A stretch of DNA of 64,000 nucleotides from Paramecium tetraurelia (lineage: Eukaryota; Ciliophora; Oligohymenophorea; Peniculida; Parameciidae). Positions within the stretch are counted from its first letter, which is position 1. Every line of letters starts with the position of its first letter. The notes beneath the pieces were generated by a model. It did not search any database, was not told where the DNA came from, and saw only the letters and a list, made by a program, of their open reading frames with translations. A program made the position numbers and the translations under genes. Where the stretch lies: NCBI RefSeq assembly GCF_000165425.1, contig NW_001799649.1:160457-224456 (forward strand), in the 5' to 3' direction. Positions 14,657 through 28,819 of the stretch are shown here, in pieces.

Positions 14657-14931
14657 ATGGGGTGCAATCTATAAAAATAAAAGAATAAGTAACCAACTCT
14701 TGGATTATCAGTATTTATATTTTAAAATAAACATAGATCTAACAAACAGAATTACATTGTAATGAATAAATATAAACTCCAGATACCATGGATATGTCCA
14801 GTCTTAAATAACACAATATTATAGTCTTAAAGAAACTACTTGCTTCTTCAAGTCTGAATGTTGATCAAATTGTTAAACCTCCATTAAAAAAATACTCGCA
14901 TTCCACCTTAAGTAGAAGTAGAAGATAATGA
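14657..14931 (+). CDS. Small protein with an MGC lipidation-type N-terminus, 82 aa
   Basis: Two exons joined across a 26-nt intron (14711-14736, GTA...TAG) give 82 residues. The product begins MGCNLQKQKNK, the pattern expected for N-myristoylation at Gly2 with palmitoylation at Cys3 next to basic residues. This would anchor it to membranes. The rest is polar and ends in a basic Ser/Arg stretch, TLSRSRRQ. No domain is recognised. Without the intron the first exon runs into an unrelated frame, so the join is supported by frame continuity to TGA at 14929. The window also encodes two DHHC palmitoyltransferases. Function is unknown. Confidence 0.72.
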
Positions 14932-14991
14932 TTAAATTGATTTTAAGGATGTACATTGTTTTTAAACTATAATTAAATAATATTAACTCAA

Positions 14992-16673
14992 ATGGATTAG
15001 TCAAGTTTAGTTTAAAACCGAAAAAAGATATAGGAAATAGATGCGGTGAAGGCTTTAATTATAGTATAGTTACTTTGTAAATTGTATCTACTTAGCTTTC
15101 TTTATCGCAATTCTAAATAAATCAAGTAATAAATTTACAAGTATTTAAAATCATATATTTGATGTGAAATATTAATGATAAAATTATTGAAGTAATTTTA
15201 ATTAATAAGGAACACCTAAAAAATAAATTTAATTGCTTGTTGCCCTTTTACGAGTAGCTATAAACAAGAGGCAAATATTGTATTGTGTGATGCCTTAAAT
15301 GCTCTTATGGAAGAAAATTATAAAAATTCTAAATTAGATATTTTATCAGAATATTACACAAAAATATGGGAAGGTAGATTGGGATTAGTTGAAAATAAGA
15401 TATTATTCTGTTAATTTTTGGAAAATTCAAATTAAATATTGCGTAAAGAATTTGCCATTGATAAAATTGAAAAGGATGATAATATTAGAATTAATAAATC
15501 CCTAAAAATATTTCATGTATTTAACACTATTACTGAACTATAAATAATAAGATGGGAAGGTATTTAGGATCTATTTCAATGGATTAGAAATGAAAGCACA
15601 TACGAATTATTCTAGAGAACAAACAAATTACATATATATCTCAAATATATACATTTATTATACGTCAATCAGTATGATATTTTGGAATTTCACAAAAGGG
15701 TAGAGGATGCTTTATTTCAATTTAAGAAGGCAACACCATAATTTGTGGATGAAAGATTAGAATACTATAATGCTATAAATATGTTAAGATAATTCGATAG
15801 AATAGAAAAAGCACATTTAAAGATGACTATTTTGGAATTGAGTAAATTGGAAAATAGATAAATAGGATATTCACTTGAGCAATTAGATATATTATCATAA
15901 TATATCAATTTAGTATGTGAGGTGTTTTTTCCAAATCTATTATAAGACAGAGATATTTTCAATTTTGTTTAAGAGGAAGAAGAAGAAGAAGACGATGAGG
16001 AAAATAATTAGGATGATTACACTTTAATTGAACCATTAAATAGATTAATTAGATTATTTTTATAATAAGATGCATTCTATTACAAAAGATCTATTTCGAG
16101 CTATAGAGATAAATTAGTTTAGAAAGAGGGATATGTAGATTTAGTTGATCCAGTTAAATGGAGACAACTTATGTCTGTATCTAAAGGATTATGGGTCTTG
16201 ACTGATGACAATAAACATGATAGATCTTGCATAGATCTGTTAGAAAATGCAATTTTTAGAAAATTGGAAACTGACACCGCATCAATAACTGATGGAATTT
16301 AAATCATCAAATATATTTAGGATATCCAAGAAATGAGATAGGGTCATCAATTTTTAGTAAATAGTTACAATAAATTTAGATAATGAAATCTATTTGTGAT
16401 TAAATTAATAATTAGGAACTTTAAGATTTATCAATTACACGATAAAATCTTCCAAGTTTATTACATTAAATGTTGACTTTGGAAAGAAAAGCAGAGGAAT
16501 TTGAATTGGCTTTTATTTAACCTGCTTTATATAGATTAGAAACCTGGATTAAAGAGGCTAAATTTGATTAAGAATTAAAAATGTGTGATTGGTATGATCT
16601 CTCTTTAGTAATAAAAAAACACTAATATAATGAAATAGAGGACTATGTTAACAAAAAATTAGAGTAAGCATGA
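14992..16673 (+). CDS. Hypothetical protein, 536 aa
   Basis: Four exons (introns 15077-15095, 15164-15192 and 16357-16379) give 536 residues from MDQSSLVQNRKK to ...NKKLEQA. It is mostly alpha-helical in character, with mixed charged and hydrophobic residues, and contains one acidic run (QEEEEEEDDEENN, about residues 310-325). No signal peptide or membrane segment is evident, and I do not recognise a family. The two 5' introns (19 and 29 nt) are the ones that bring the N-terminal exon into frame with the long body, so the first 60 residues are less certain. It lies 51 nt upstream of SDA1 on the same strand. Confidence 0.83.
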
Positions 16674-16724
16674 ACATAGATTTATAATATATATTAAAGT
16701 CATCATTATTAAATAATTTTAATT

Positions 16725-19084
16725 ATGAATTAGTAAGAAAATGTGTTCTAAAGTGTTTCAACCAAATCCAAAGAATATAAAGAAGAGTGTAGATAACTAT
16801 TGGAACGAATTGTGGCTCTGTAACTCAAAGTATTTAAAGCTCCTGACTTATATGTAAAAGAAGTTTTAGGTGTTGTGGAACTATATAAACAAGTACATGC
16901 TTAATCCTATTTTATAGTAATTTGAGTTAGTTAAATAAAATCCAGGTTAAAGTAATGGTAAATTTAGTATTATTGCTTAATTTTTATCGAAAGTGGCTGT
17001 ATATTATAAGACAGACTTAAAATTTTACATTGAAGATTTAATGGAACTTATTAATCATTTCTAAAATACATTGAATTAAGGTTTAAGAAAGAGAATCATA
17101 TTTTGTTTGTTGAGATTAAGGGGAAAAAATTTAATTGAGCCTTTTCGAATGATAGTATTTTTGATGAAATTGTTTAATTGCTAAGATAAGGATTTAAGGA
17201 GAATAATCTTTAGATTCATTATCAAAGACATAAAATAGTTTAATAAGAAACATCGAAATGAAACATTAAATAAATAAATCTAAGTATAATTCTTTATTAA
17301 CTTTAGAATTTTATCATTGATTTAATTAAGAAATCGTAAGAGAATATTGCCAAAAGAGCATTATAAATAATGATTGAATTATATAAAAAAAATATTTGGA
17401 AAGACAACAAATGTGTAAATATTATTGCTTAGGGTTGTTTTAATTAAAATTACAAAATTAAATTATTAGCTTGCTATTTTTTAATTGAAACTACAGAAAA
17501 TCATGTCGAAATTGAGTCATCAGAGGATGAGGCAGATAAATACATCTAGAAAAAAGGAAAAAACAAATGTGTGAAACCAACCAAAGCTAGAGAGCATAGA
17601 GTAGAAAGAGAAAAAAAAATGGCAGATAAGAAACAAAGAAAGAAATTGTCAAGATTGAATAGCAATGGAGGATTCTTTGCTTTAGATCAAATATACTCCC
17701 CATAAGATTTTGCTGAAAGATTATTTGATAACCTAAAAAAACATGATAGCGAAAGATTCTCTGTTAAATTGGCTATGATGCATCTGATATCCAGATTAAT
17801 TCATAGGCATAAATTACTTTTAATACCTTTTTATACTTATGTATAAAAACATTTATATCCAAATAGTAAGGATGTGCCAAAGTTGTTTGCTTATCTAGCA
17901 GAATCTATACATGATTCAATACCAAAGGAAGATTTATAACCAACAATAAGACATTTAATTGATCAATTTGTAAATGATAGATGTTAAGAATTAACCTTAA
18001 CTATGGGTTTAAGAGGAATTTATGAAATATTATAAAAGCATCCAAAGATTTTGGATAAGGAAAACATCACCTATCTCATTCATTATATCAAATATAAAAA
18101 TAGAAATGTCAGCTAAGCTGCAAGGTCTATATTGAATCATTTCAAAGATACAAATCCTTAATTATTAGATAAAAGATTGAGAGGCAATAAATGGAAGAGT
18201 ACAGAAGAATTGGACGGTGAATTTGATGACAATTTTATATAATAAATAACAGTAGGTGTAGATGGAGCAGAATTATTATAATAAGAAGAAGAGGAGAAGT
18301 TGAATAAAAAATTCGATATTCCTATCTATTGTGATAGAATATTGACAGACGATGACTTTAAAAGAATTAGAGCATTGAAAAGAAAGTAAGAAGCTGAAAT
18401 AGAATAAGCTAAACTCTAAGAAAAATAATAAAGAAATGAATATATTGAATAAGAAAATGAAGATGATGAGGATTTTATCGATGATGAGGAAAATGATAAT
18501 GATCTAGATGATATTTCAGAGATTAGTGGAGATAGTGCAGAAATTGATGATAATGAGAATGAAGAATGGGAAGATGAAAGTATTGAAGAGGAAGATGTTG
18601 ATGATGATGATATTAAACCTGATAGCAAAATCACAAAAGAATAGAATAAAAAAAGGAGACAATCTTTATCAGATTTGGAAGAAGATTCCGTATAAGAGTA
18701 TTATTCAGATTAAAGCTAAATGTCTGATGAGAATCCTCATGGTTATGTCAGAGAAGAAGATATAATGAGATATAGAAAAACTAAATCAGAATAAAAACAT
18801 GAAAAATTAGAAGAATTGAAAAATGGAACCAAAGAAAAATGGTAATATAATTATTTATATTTTAAAGGTATCAAGGTCCTAATAAAAAAAAGTCTGAGTT
18901 TGCATCAACCTCAAATAAAGAAAAATAAAAGAATAAACCATTATAAATGATGAGAGCTAAGAAAGTTGAGTAAAAGAATAAAGAATCAAGAATTAAAAGC
19001 AAAATTAAAGATTTAAAAAATAAACTAGGGCATGTTAGAAGTGGAAAATAAGCTCAAAGGTTAAAGAAATAGAAAATTAAGTGA
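16725..19084 (+). CDS. SDA1: SDA1 homologue, 60S ribosome biogenesis factor
   Basis: A 761-residue protein from four exons (introns 16893-16917, 17284-17306, 18842-18867). SDA1 is a conserved nuclear protein needed for 60S subunit maturation and export. The N-terminal half has the family's helical repeat pattern (IAQFLSKVAVYYKTDL, LRLRGKNLI, LFNCQDKDLRR, IIKDIKQFNKKH). The centre carries MADKKQRKKLSRLN and GGFFALDQIYSPQDFAERL, then ISRLIHRHKLLLIPFY, typical of the SDA1 domain. A very acidic tract follows (about residues 560-620), then the basic SDA1 C-terminus with KKSEFASTSNKEK and QAQRLKKQKIK. Length equals that of fungal SDA1. Each intron is confirmed by restoration of the family sequence. 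Confidence 0.95.
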
Positions 19085-19125
19085 TTGTGTGTATATAATA
19101 TAATTAATTATAAAATCTCATTAAA

Positions 19126-20718
19126 ATGAACTCAGAATAAGAAATGATCTTCAAGAAAAGAGAGATGTTTAGAGTTTAAATCAGGAGAAAATAAAATGAA
19201 TTAATATTCTAATAAAAGCGCCAATTATTCAATGAGTCATCAAACTCATAAGATTGGTAAACACCAATGGACTAGATATTTCAGTAAGCATTAGAATCTA
19301 AAATCATTGCGCCTGATTAAAAAGTATTGTCACAATTATTTACAAATGTAAAAAACTTATTAAGTTATGATTATTCAATCAATCCAACCCTAAAGTCCTT
19401 TTTATCCTTCATGTTTTTCAATTTATAGTATATCTAACTAAATGAATAAGATAACTGGATGACAGATGACTTTTTAAGTGTTATTATCAATTGTTTGTAA
19501 GATATTCAACAAACATTTTAAGATTTGGAAGAAAATGAGAACACACTTGATTTTGATCAGAAACTATTTGATTTACTTAACCACATTCTCATTTTCGTAT
19601 CATAATTATCATCTAAATTAACTATGAGTAAATAATCAGCTTAATTTAAATAAATAGTCCTACTTATTATTACTATTTTACATTACTTATATGATGCCAA
19701 CTAATTCGAAATCATATGTAAGCTAATAATTAATATTTTGTTGGAAAGATCAGAAGAATATATTTATTTAATATAATAAAGTATATTCCCACAAATATTA
19801 ATTCACAAATATGAGGAATTAAACCTCCAATAAAATTATAATATACTTTACTATATTTATTTATATTTCGGTTTGATAACTGGAATATGCCATTTATAAT
19901 ATGGTACTTAATTATTTTAAGACACTTATTAATTGTCAAATATAATAAATTCTCAACCTTAAATTTCTGATCAGAATTATTATAATTGTGTTGAATAATA
20001 TTTATATTTCCTTTACAATATTACACTAAATATTGATGAGAATAAACCAAGAACCTATTAGTTATTTAATATTTTGATAGACAAAGAGATCGTTATGAAC
20101 GTTGCAAATTTTCTCGTTTAACTTAGATATGAGTTCGAATAAATACATGAATTAGGATATAAATTCTTAATAAATTTGAGTATGATTTCATCATCCTACT
20201 CAATGGAAAAGTTGATAAGTTAAAATGTTTTCAAGTTGGTTTTATTTTAAATAAACCACCAATCGAATTAATAATATTTGATATATCCACTATTCTCAAA
20301 TTTATTGACTACGAATAAATAATAAACAAAATAGATGATTTTTGATTCAGGAATTTTAGGTAAAGCATATATAGGATTTCAGACTGCTCTAAATAATAAT
20401 TAATAATAAAGAAGTCTAGAAATAATTCAGTGCATTATAAATATGTTTCAAACTATCACTCAATAATAATAGTTATTATTAATCCAGAAAGGAATGCTAG
20501 AATGTTTATTTGATTATATAATTAAATAAGATATGGATTAACTGGATTTGAAGACAGTTGAAGAAATATATGGAACCTTATATGAATAAAAATAACTAAA
20601 TCCATAACTATAATTCACAGAAGAGTTTAGGAAGAGATCAGAAAAAATTTATGAAAATTTAGATGATGATTGCGATATAGCATTTTTTATTAATAATATA
20701 ATAAATATTACTGATTGA
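19126..20718 (+). CDS. Importin-alpha-like protein (divergent)
   Basis: A single exon of 530 residues. Residues 3-40 form an importin-beta-binding-like segment: FKKREMFRVQIRRKQ, then QQKRQLFNESS, a basic amphipathic pattern as in the IBB domain of importin alpha. The remainder is a series of helical, leucine- and asparagine-rich segments with the spacing of armadillo repeats. It is divergent, and I do not see the clean Trp-Asn ladder that binds nuclear localisation signals. The family's role is to bind cargo and link it to importin beta for nuclear import. The assignment rests mainly on the IBB-like N-terminus, overall length and Arm-like pattern. Spacing is 41 nt from SDA1 and 44 nt to PTEN. 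Confidence 0.75.
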
Positions 20719-20762
20719 TTGCAATTGCATGTTTATAATAATTTATCAAAATTTTCTTAATT

Positions 20763-22198
<1,436 letters not shown>

Positions 22199-22229
22199 AA
22201 AATATACTAAAATTCATTGTAGAAATAAT

Positions 22230-23280
22230 TTCTCTTATCCTAATCTATAGTTATAAAAACATGATTCCATTATCACAAGCACATGACCTCATTTACTATG
22301 ACTTAAAATTTTTTTGATAATGTATTTTCTTTGAGGGAATGAAACCCTATAGGCTATCAATTATTTGACTATTGAAATAACTTAAAACGATGATAATACA
22401 ATATGAGGGATACTCGCTTCCATATCTTATGAAGGAAATTGTATTACTGCAATGATTTTCAAAGGTTGATGAACTAATGAAACCTTTTTCCAATATTATA
22501 TCTCATCTGCCTTGATTTTTCTAGTCAAAGTAGGAAACACACTAGTATTCTTCAGGCTTGAGATATTAATATGAGATTCGTCTAATTCTTCATCTTAACG
22601 TACCTCTTTCTTATTGCTTCCTTATCTAGAGATTTTAACTATTCCTTTTCCCTCATCATTTTTAAGAATTCATCCCTAATGTAATTTTTCATTCCTTATT
22701 TATTCGATTTCACTAGATTTCATTTTTATTCTTAATTTGAATTTTAAATCATTTATCTTTTTTTCCTTATTATCTCTATTAAATAGCATTACAGTCTTTA
22801 TTTAATCAATCGGATTAGCTGTATTACTTTCTAATTTCGCTGAATTTGCAAAAATATTCAAGCGGACTATGCTAATATGATTGATAATTGTTATTTCATT
22901 AGCTGTTTTTCCTAATACTTGTCTCAAAGCTCTAGCAATATCTTGTCAGCCTCCCCCTCAAAGAATTTTAATTTATTCCCATTATTGATTTAAATTCTAA
23001 GCCTTCTTTAATTCTCCATAATCAGCAAATAATCCCTCTACTTGGAAACTGAATATAATTGCTATTTAGTATCCTACTCTTTTTGATTAGAAACTATCAA
23101 TAAAGAAGTGTCTTCAAATCTTGATGGAGATCTTTTTATTTGAAGTTGTTTAAATAGTCTATTTTTTATATTATAATATTTATAAATTTATGAATGAGTT
23201 TCAAATTGAACTATCCTGAATGAGCATATTTTCAACCAGTCATTCCCTTTGAATATGAATTTTTCACTGATCTTTTTCTC
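22230..23280 (-). pseudogene. Probable decayed protein-coding gene
   Basis: Minus-strand segments with gene-like codons succeed one another in different frames with no GT...AG intron between them. They run NDWLKICSFRIVQFE...QRDYLLIMENQRRL...FFEGEADK (about 23270-22940), then DIARALRQVLGK...RNEKLH (about 22945-22700), then RDEFLKMMREKEQLK (about 22690-22620), then DIILEKGFISSSTF... toward 22230. The frame changes look like single-base indels, so this is best read as a pseudogene, or as a sequence with errors. No ATG fits the first segment. No family is recognised. The gene converges on PTEN, whose stop is at 22198. Confidence 0.45.
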
Positions 23281-23912
23281 TATAATTGTGATTCATTAAA
23301 AAAAAATAATTTCTTTTTCCTTGTTATTATTCAATCAACGATTAGTCTATTTAAAAATTGTTTATATCTAAGGTAAAAACATTTTTCTTATTCGATAATT
23401 TTTCTAATCTTAAATTTGTTGTAAATGATACTAATTTATACAAGATAAGAAAATTTTAACCTTAGGTTTATAGATAATTTAAAAAGCATTTTGGTAAATT
23501 TCAGTTTATCTGCAATATTTGATTTCTTTTTTAACTTAATATCGATTTATAATTTATTTTTATTTTATTTTAGACCTAAGGGTCTTATTTATGAGTACAT
23601 TTGTTCCTCTACTGACAATTTAAATTTTTAACACTAGAATTTTAAACACTTTCCATTTTTTGTATTGTTTGAAATTTATATCACTTACAATAATTTTTGA
23701 GAATAATTTTTTAGAAAATAATATAAATATTGTATTATTTAATTTTTAACTAGTATTCGAAATCTGAATCCATTCATCATTTAATTTAGTAAGTAATCTC
23801 AAACAAATGATATACTCTTCTTCAAAGACATTCTTTCTATGTGCGAATCATAATATATCGACAGTTGATTGAATTCTTTATAATTATTAATAAATAAATT
23901 TTATTCACTCAT
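23281..23912. other. AT-rich spacer
   Basis: Six hundred bases of AT-rich DNA with no coherent reading frame on either strand. It precedes the EF-hand gene and probably holds its promoter. Confidence 0.5.
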
Positions 23913-26030
23913 ATGATATAAATTCCTTATGCAAACCAACAACTTTCACAGATTAAAATCGCCGAAAGTTAAATAACTAATATTGACAAGAATATCATAA
24001 GAGTATTGCAACTATTCTCTATTACTGGATAGTTGGATATGGATATTGAAAATATAAGTAATCAAAATCTTAATCCAAGGACTTGAATTATCAGATAACT
24101 CAAATTTTTATCCAGAAGCATTGTTCACTTACTTAAAAACTTTCGCTCCAAGCTCCATTCAAAATTCAAATCAATATAAATAAAAATTTTTCGATTTCTC
24201 AGTAAATTAAAAATGTGTATTTAGGATCTTTAATCTTCAGCCCCTTTAGTAATTAATATAATTAACAGTTCAAAAGATGGAATCATTCAATTTCAAAACT
24301 TATTATCATTCCTAAATGATTTTTCTTAAACACCAATAAATATCAACCAAATTAAATGCTTAGAAAGAATTTATCATGTTGATTAATATGCATTTTAATA
24401 AGACTAAGCAATCGATTCACTTAACAACGAGTATCCTCTACCCTAAGATGTCACGCCAATTTCTAAAAATAAATAAACTTAAATTTAGGGTACAACAAAA
24501 GTACCATTAGCAAAATAAGAAAGTCTAGAAAAAGTGAATTCTGGAGAGGGATTTAATTATTCTACTTTCAAGAAGCTTATATTATCTCAGTCCATTCCTT
24601 TAGCTAAATAAAAAGCACAAAAAAGAAAATTAATATATGAAACCAATTAGTAGTAGAAAGTTGAGATTAATGTCTTGAAATAATTTGCAAAATTAATTTA
24701 ATATGAATTAGAATTATTAGATAAATCTGAACAAATTCGATTACAATTGAATACTGATAAGGCCTATAATCATGTAGGAATGTTTAATATCTTGGATGCT
24801 CATGGAAATGGAGAAATTGAGTTCTAATATATTGAATAGTTGATGAATAAAGCACAAATTCCATTCAAGCCATAAGCATTTAAAGCTTTAGTTAGAAGAA
24901 CCAACTTATTGAGTAATAATAATTCTCTATCTGAATGTATGATTTTTGAAGGCTTTCGTTTATTGACAACTGTTTAAAATCCATACTTTAAAATTCCAAA
25001 ACCTGAAGTCGAAACACTACCCTCTAATATAGAATATTCAAGGATATTAGGTGCAGAAGTGACTGGTCAAAATTCTTCGTAATTATCCATCTCAAGAATT
25101 CCTGATAAACTTAAAAATTCTACTCAAAATTATAGATCTAAGCCGATCATCCCCTTATATAATAGCAGCAATCCTTATGTAAATGAGACTCTAAAAAAAT
25201 AAAGCAAAATTTACGATAGTCAAAAATAAAATTATGATACAATATAAAATGATTATGTAAAGCTAATTATTAAATATTAGATTGTTTATGGAACCAAAAG
25301 AGAATGGGAGGAACTACAGCATTCAATGAATTCAGGGGTGCTAATTGATACTCAATCATTAAAGTCATAAATTCAACGAATTTAGAATTCTTAAATAAAT
25401 TTCCAGTCAAATGCATCAAATAGCAAAGCTCATGTTTTATAATAGAAAACTGAAATACAGTTAATTTAATAATAAGCCCTTGAAGAAGATTTAGAAAGAA
25501 GAAAAAATCAAGATTTGTCAAAATAATTATAGCATGCTATGAATGCAAATACAAAAGGATATTATTCAAATCTTGTAAAAATTGAAAAGGAGAAAAGGAA
25601 TACGGAAGAAATAAATGAATTTGTTGTGTAAGCACCATGGTATCAAAACGATATGAAAATCAATAAAAATGTCAATCTGATTAAAAAACAACAAGAAGAA
25701 ATACACAAATTTTCTGGGCTAAATTAACCATATACATCTATAAATTCAAGTTAACAAAATTTACAAAACAATTCCTCTAAATTGCCTCCAAAAGTTCCTA
25801 AAAAGGAAGGAGTTTAAACAAATATTTAACCATTACAATAATAACAAAATAACTAGTAAGAATAACCTGCCTAATCTTAAATCATCTCCTAATAAGATGT
25901 TTCTCCTATAAAATCAAGAATTTTTTCATCTTAAAAATACAATCCTTTAATATATTAAGATAATTTACAATAAAAAATAATGGATTATAAATGCGATATC
26001 CCAACAAGATAATTTGATTATTAAAACTGA
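23913..26030 (+). CDS. EF-hand domain protein, 691 aa
   Basis: Three exons (introns 24058-24079 and 24249-24268) give 691 residues. The N-terminal part (about 1-130) ends in a degenerate EF-like segment, YSKDGIIQFQNLLSFL. Around residues 265-300 there is a recognisable EF-hand, FNILDAHGNGEIEFQYIEQL, with Asp, Asn, Glu and Glu ligands. The remainder is low-complexity, rich in Ser, Asn, Gln and Pro, with coiled-coil stretches (LEEDLERRKNQDLSK). The design suggests a calcium-responsive structural or regulatory protein, but no named family fits. Both introns are needed to keep the frame from the first ATG, and the exon sum is 692 codons. Confidence 0.85.
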
Positions 26031-26167
26031 AATATTTTATTTTTTTTGTCATATTTGTGTCATATTTTATGTTTAAAGAATTCAATAATTATTATATTAA
26101 TCATTTTTAATTGCATTCCAACTATATAATTTTAATAATTAATTTATTAAATTGTTTCTAAAGAAAA

Positions 26168-26384
26168 ATGGTATATTTTATGATTAAAACATAGGATGGA
26201 GAAGATGAAATGTAGAAATAAGCAAGATTAATGGCTGAGAAATATAAGGATGGACCTAAAAAGAAAGGCGCATTGGTGAAAAAAACTTAAGAAGTATTTC
26301 TTTAATATTTACAATTAGAGAACATAATTTGATTCAGCTACACACGAAATGCAAAAATAAGCATAACAACATCCTCCTAAATGA
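26168..26384 (+). CDS. Small endosulfine/ARPP-19-like protein, 63 aa
   Basis: Two exons (intron 26294-26318, 25 nt, GTA...TAG) give 63 residues. The C-terminal half reads KKTQERTQFDSATHEMQKQ, and the N-terminal half has QARLMAEKYKDG. Endosulfine/Igo/ARPP-19 proteins share a KYP-like segment and a core FDSGDY motif whose serine is phosphorylated by Greatwall-type kinases, making the protein a PP2A-B55 inhibitor. Here FDS is kept but GDY is replaced by ATH, and the protein is very short, so the assignment is tentative. Gene structure is well supported: the ORF breaks without the intron. It is 137 nt downstream of the EF-hand gene. Confidence 0.68.
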
Positions 26385-26949
26385 TGATTCGATTATTATT
26401 ACAATATTATTTAATAATTAAATCTCCTTTCCACCATTCATTTTACACAAGATTGTTCTAAGATGATCAAACAAATAAGTTTTTTCCATATTTGATAAAA
26501 TCACTTATTAAATTCTACAAATTTATTGTCCTCAATCAAGGCATTGCATTAGAAGCATATATAAATCGAAAAACAATCTCAAATTTTATTGTTTATAAAA
26601 AAAACTGAACAAGTTAAAGAAGAACACTCATATTATTTTAATTAGTCCATTCTCTTCTCAATCCAGATTTATGTAATAAATTCATACAAATTAATACTAT
26701 TTGGATAGGCTATTGTCCTTAGTGTAAATAGATAATAAAATTTAAGATTTTACAATTTTGTTTCCTTCAGTATTCTACTTTTAAATCAAATAGCCAATAA
26801 TCAAAAGTATATAATAAATATATAAAGTTACTAAAATTTTGAATGGTTTAATTTGATTTTCTGTGATACAAGGAATTCAAACCAAACAAAAAGAAGAAAT
26901 CCAATTTATTCAATTAAAAATAAAATAAAATACTTAAAATACTTAAAAT
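26385..26949. other. AT-rich sequence between the small gene and the LINE relic
   Basis: Contains a plus-strand open run of about 63 codons near 26430-26630 (SPFHHSFYTRLFQ...), but no start codon context or family signal. It may be 5' sequence of the retroelement that follows. Confidence 0.35.
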
Positions 26950-28819
26950 TTAATCCATAATGAATTATCGAAAAAAACTCACCAAAAAGCATAATCAGAT
27001 TTGCATATTATTGAAAATGAGAACCTTTTGATGAAAGTATCTTAGAAATTCGATTTAATTGAGAGTATTCTTCTTAAAAATTGAAGATAACTATTGTAAA
27101 ATTAAAGTTGAATTACCTCTAACATCATAGCTCATTTAAATCAAATTTTTTTTTTTCCAAATAATATATCTAAATTGAAATTCCTAAAAATGTTTTTAGT
27201 TCGAAGTCTAATGATGGGTCTTTGTGGAAAAATAATGTTCTAATTTTAGGTGTAAGCAGCAAAGTTATTTATTGATGATATTATCTTTTTGAGTGTGGAA
27301 AATATAAGTAAATTTTGCATTTTTAAGGAAAGTTTGGAATTACTGTCCATACTTATTTCACATGTGGAAATTGTACATAAACAATATAATTGAAAGAGAA
27401 ATGAAATTTTAAGAACAAATTTAATTACATTATTGTAAACAATAGGTATTAGATAAAGAGGAAATATGTTTCTAAAAATATGGATCTGGGTATTCATCAT
27501 CATAATCCTATAGAACCCAAATACAATTCAAACATTATGGAAAAACATCATAAAAGATCAAATTTTATAAAAATTTAAGATTTAAATGTAAATTCTAGCT
27601 AATGGCCAATATTAAATACCCATTAATCAAGATGAGAAAGTATTGTAGAAAAATTATAAAATCAAATTCATCAGTTAGAATTTTGGATCACTGAATATAG
27701 CACTTTGAAATAATTAAATAAGAAACAGCGCATCTTTTAAAACTAGAACATACAAGATTCTGTAAAAAATAAATATTACTATAATAAGAGAAATGTTAAT
27801 AATTCTTGAGAAACAATTATTGGAGTACATAAACAGTTTATTAGCAAAAACATCACTACATTCTATTTCAATAATAACTATGACTAAAATTTCATCCTGC
27901 CTGATGTCTGAGTTGTTCAGGTGGTTTGGCTAATTTTAAATTTAAATACAAAAAATGTAAATTGTATTTTTTTTGAGAAATGGTAAAGGAATAGTGGATT
28001 ACTTTCTAATAATTTATCATCTGCGAAGATTTTAATTATGAAGATCTTGGAGTTGGATTAATTATCGATACTGTAAAAGATAAGATAACTTTTAAAAGAA
28101 AATAACTACATCCATATTATCATCTGGAACTGATCATATCTTGATATTAAGAGAAGTTAATCATTCTGCTTAACAAAAGTAGATGGCTTCATTTGATCAC
28201 TGTAGATTAAAATTAGAATTTGAAGCCAGTCCTCACCGAGATGGAAGGGCTGATCAGAATGAATATGTTACAGTATCAAAGGAGAGAGAAATAAAATGTC
28301 GTCAACTCATAATGTAGAATGAAAATATCTTATGTTCAATACAAAACAATGCTTTGGAAAAAAAGCATCATAAGCAAAATAGAATTAGAATTTATTTGTA
28401 AAATATTAGAAATTCGATAATTACTTTAATAAACTCAAAAAAAGTCTAAACAATAATAAGAATTAAATATTTAATATTTTAAAATCAAATCTAATCCTCC
28501 GCTAGCAACGAAGAGATGAGGAATTTTTAATTGCTTCATTAATGATGATAAATAATTCTGTACAGGAAAGGATATATTCATAAATTGCATAGAAATATTA
28601 GATAAATTATCAAGCATTGAGCATTATTGTCCGAAACCCATTCCATAGCTACAAGAATAAAAAAAAAGTGGAAATAAAAAAATTTGATAATGCAATCTTA
28701 TTCGATGGTATAACACATTAACTCATATGACTTTGCAATTGGAATGTATAAAATGATTAGGAACGAAAAACTCATTTGCAATCAATAAGAAACTCAGATG
28801 GGTAAGATTATGCCAGTGA

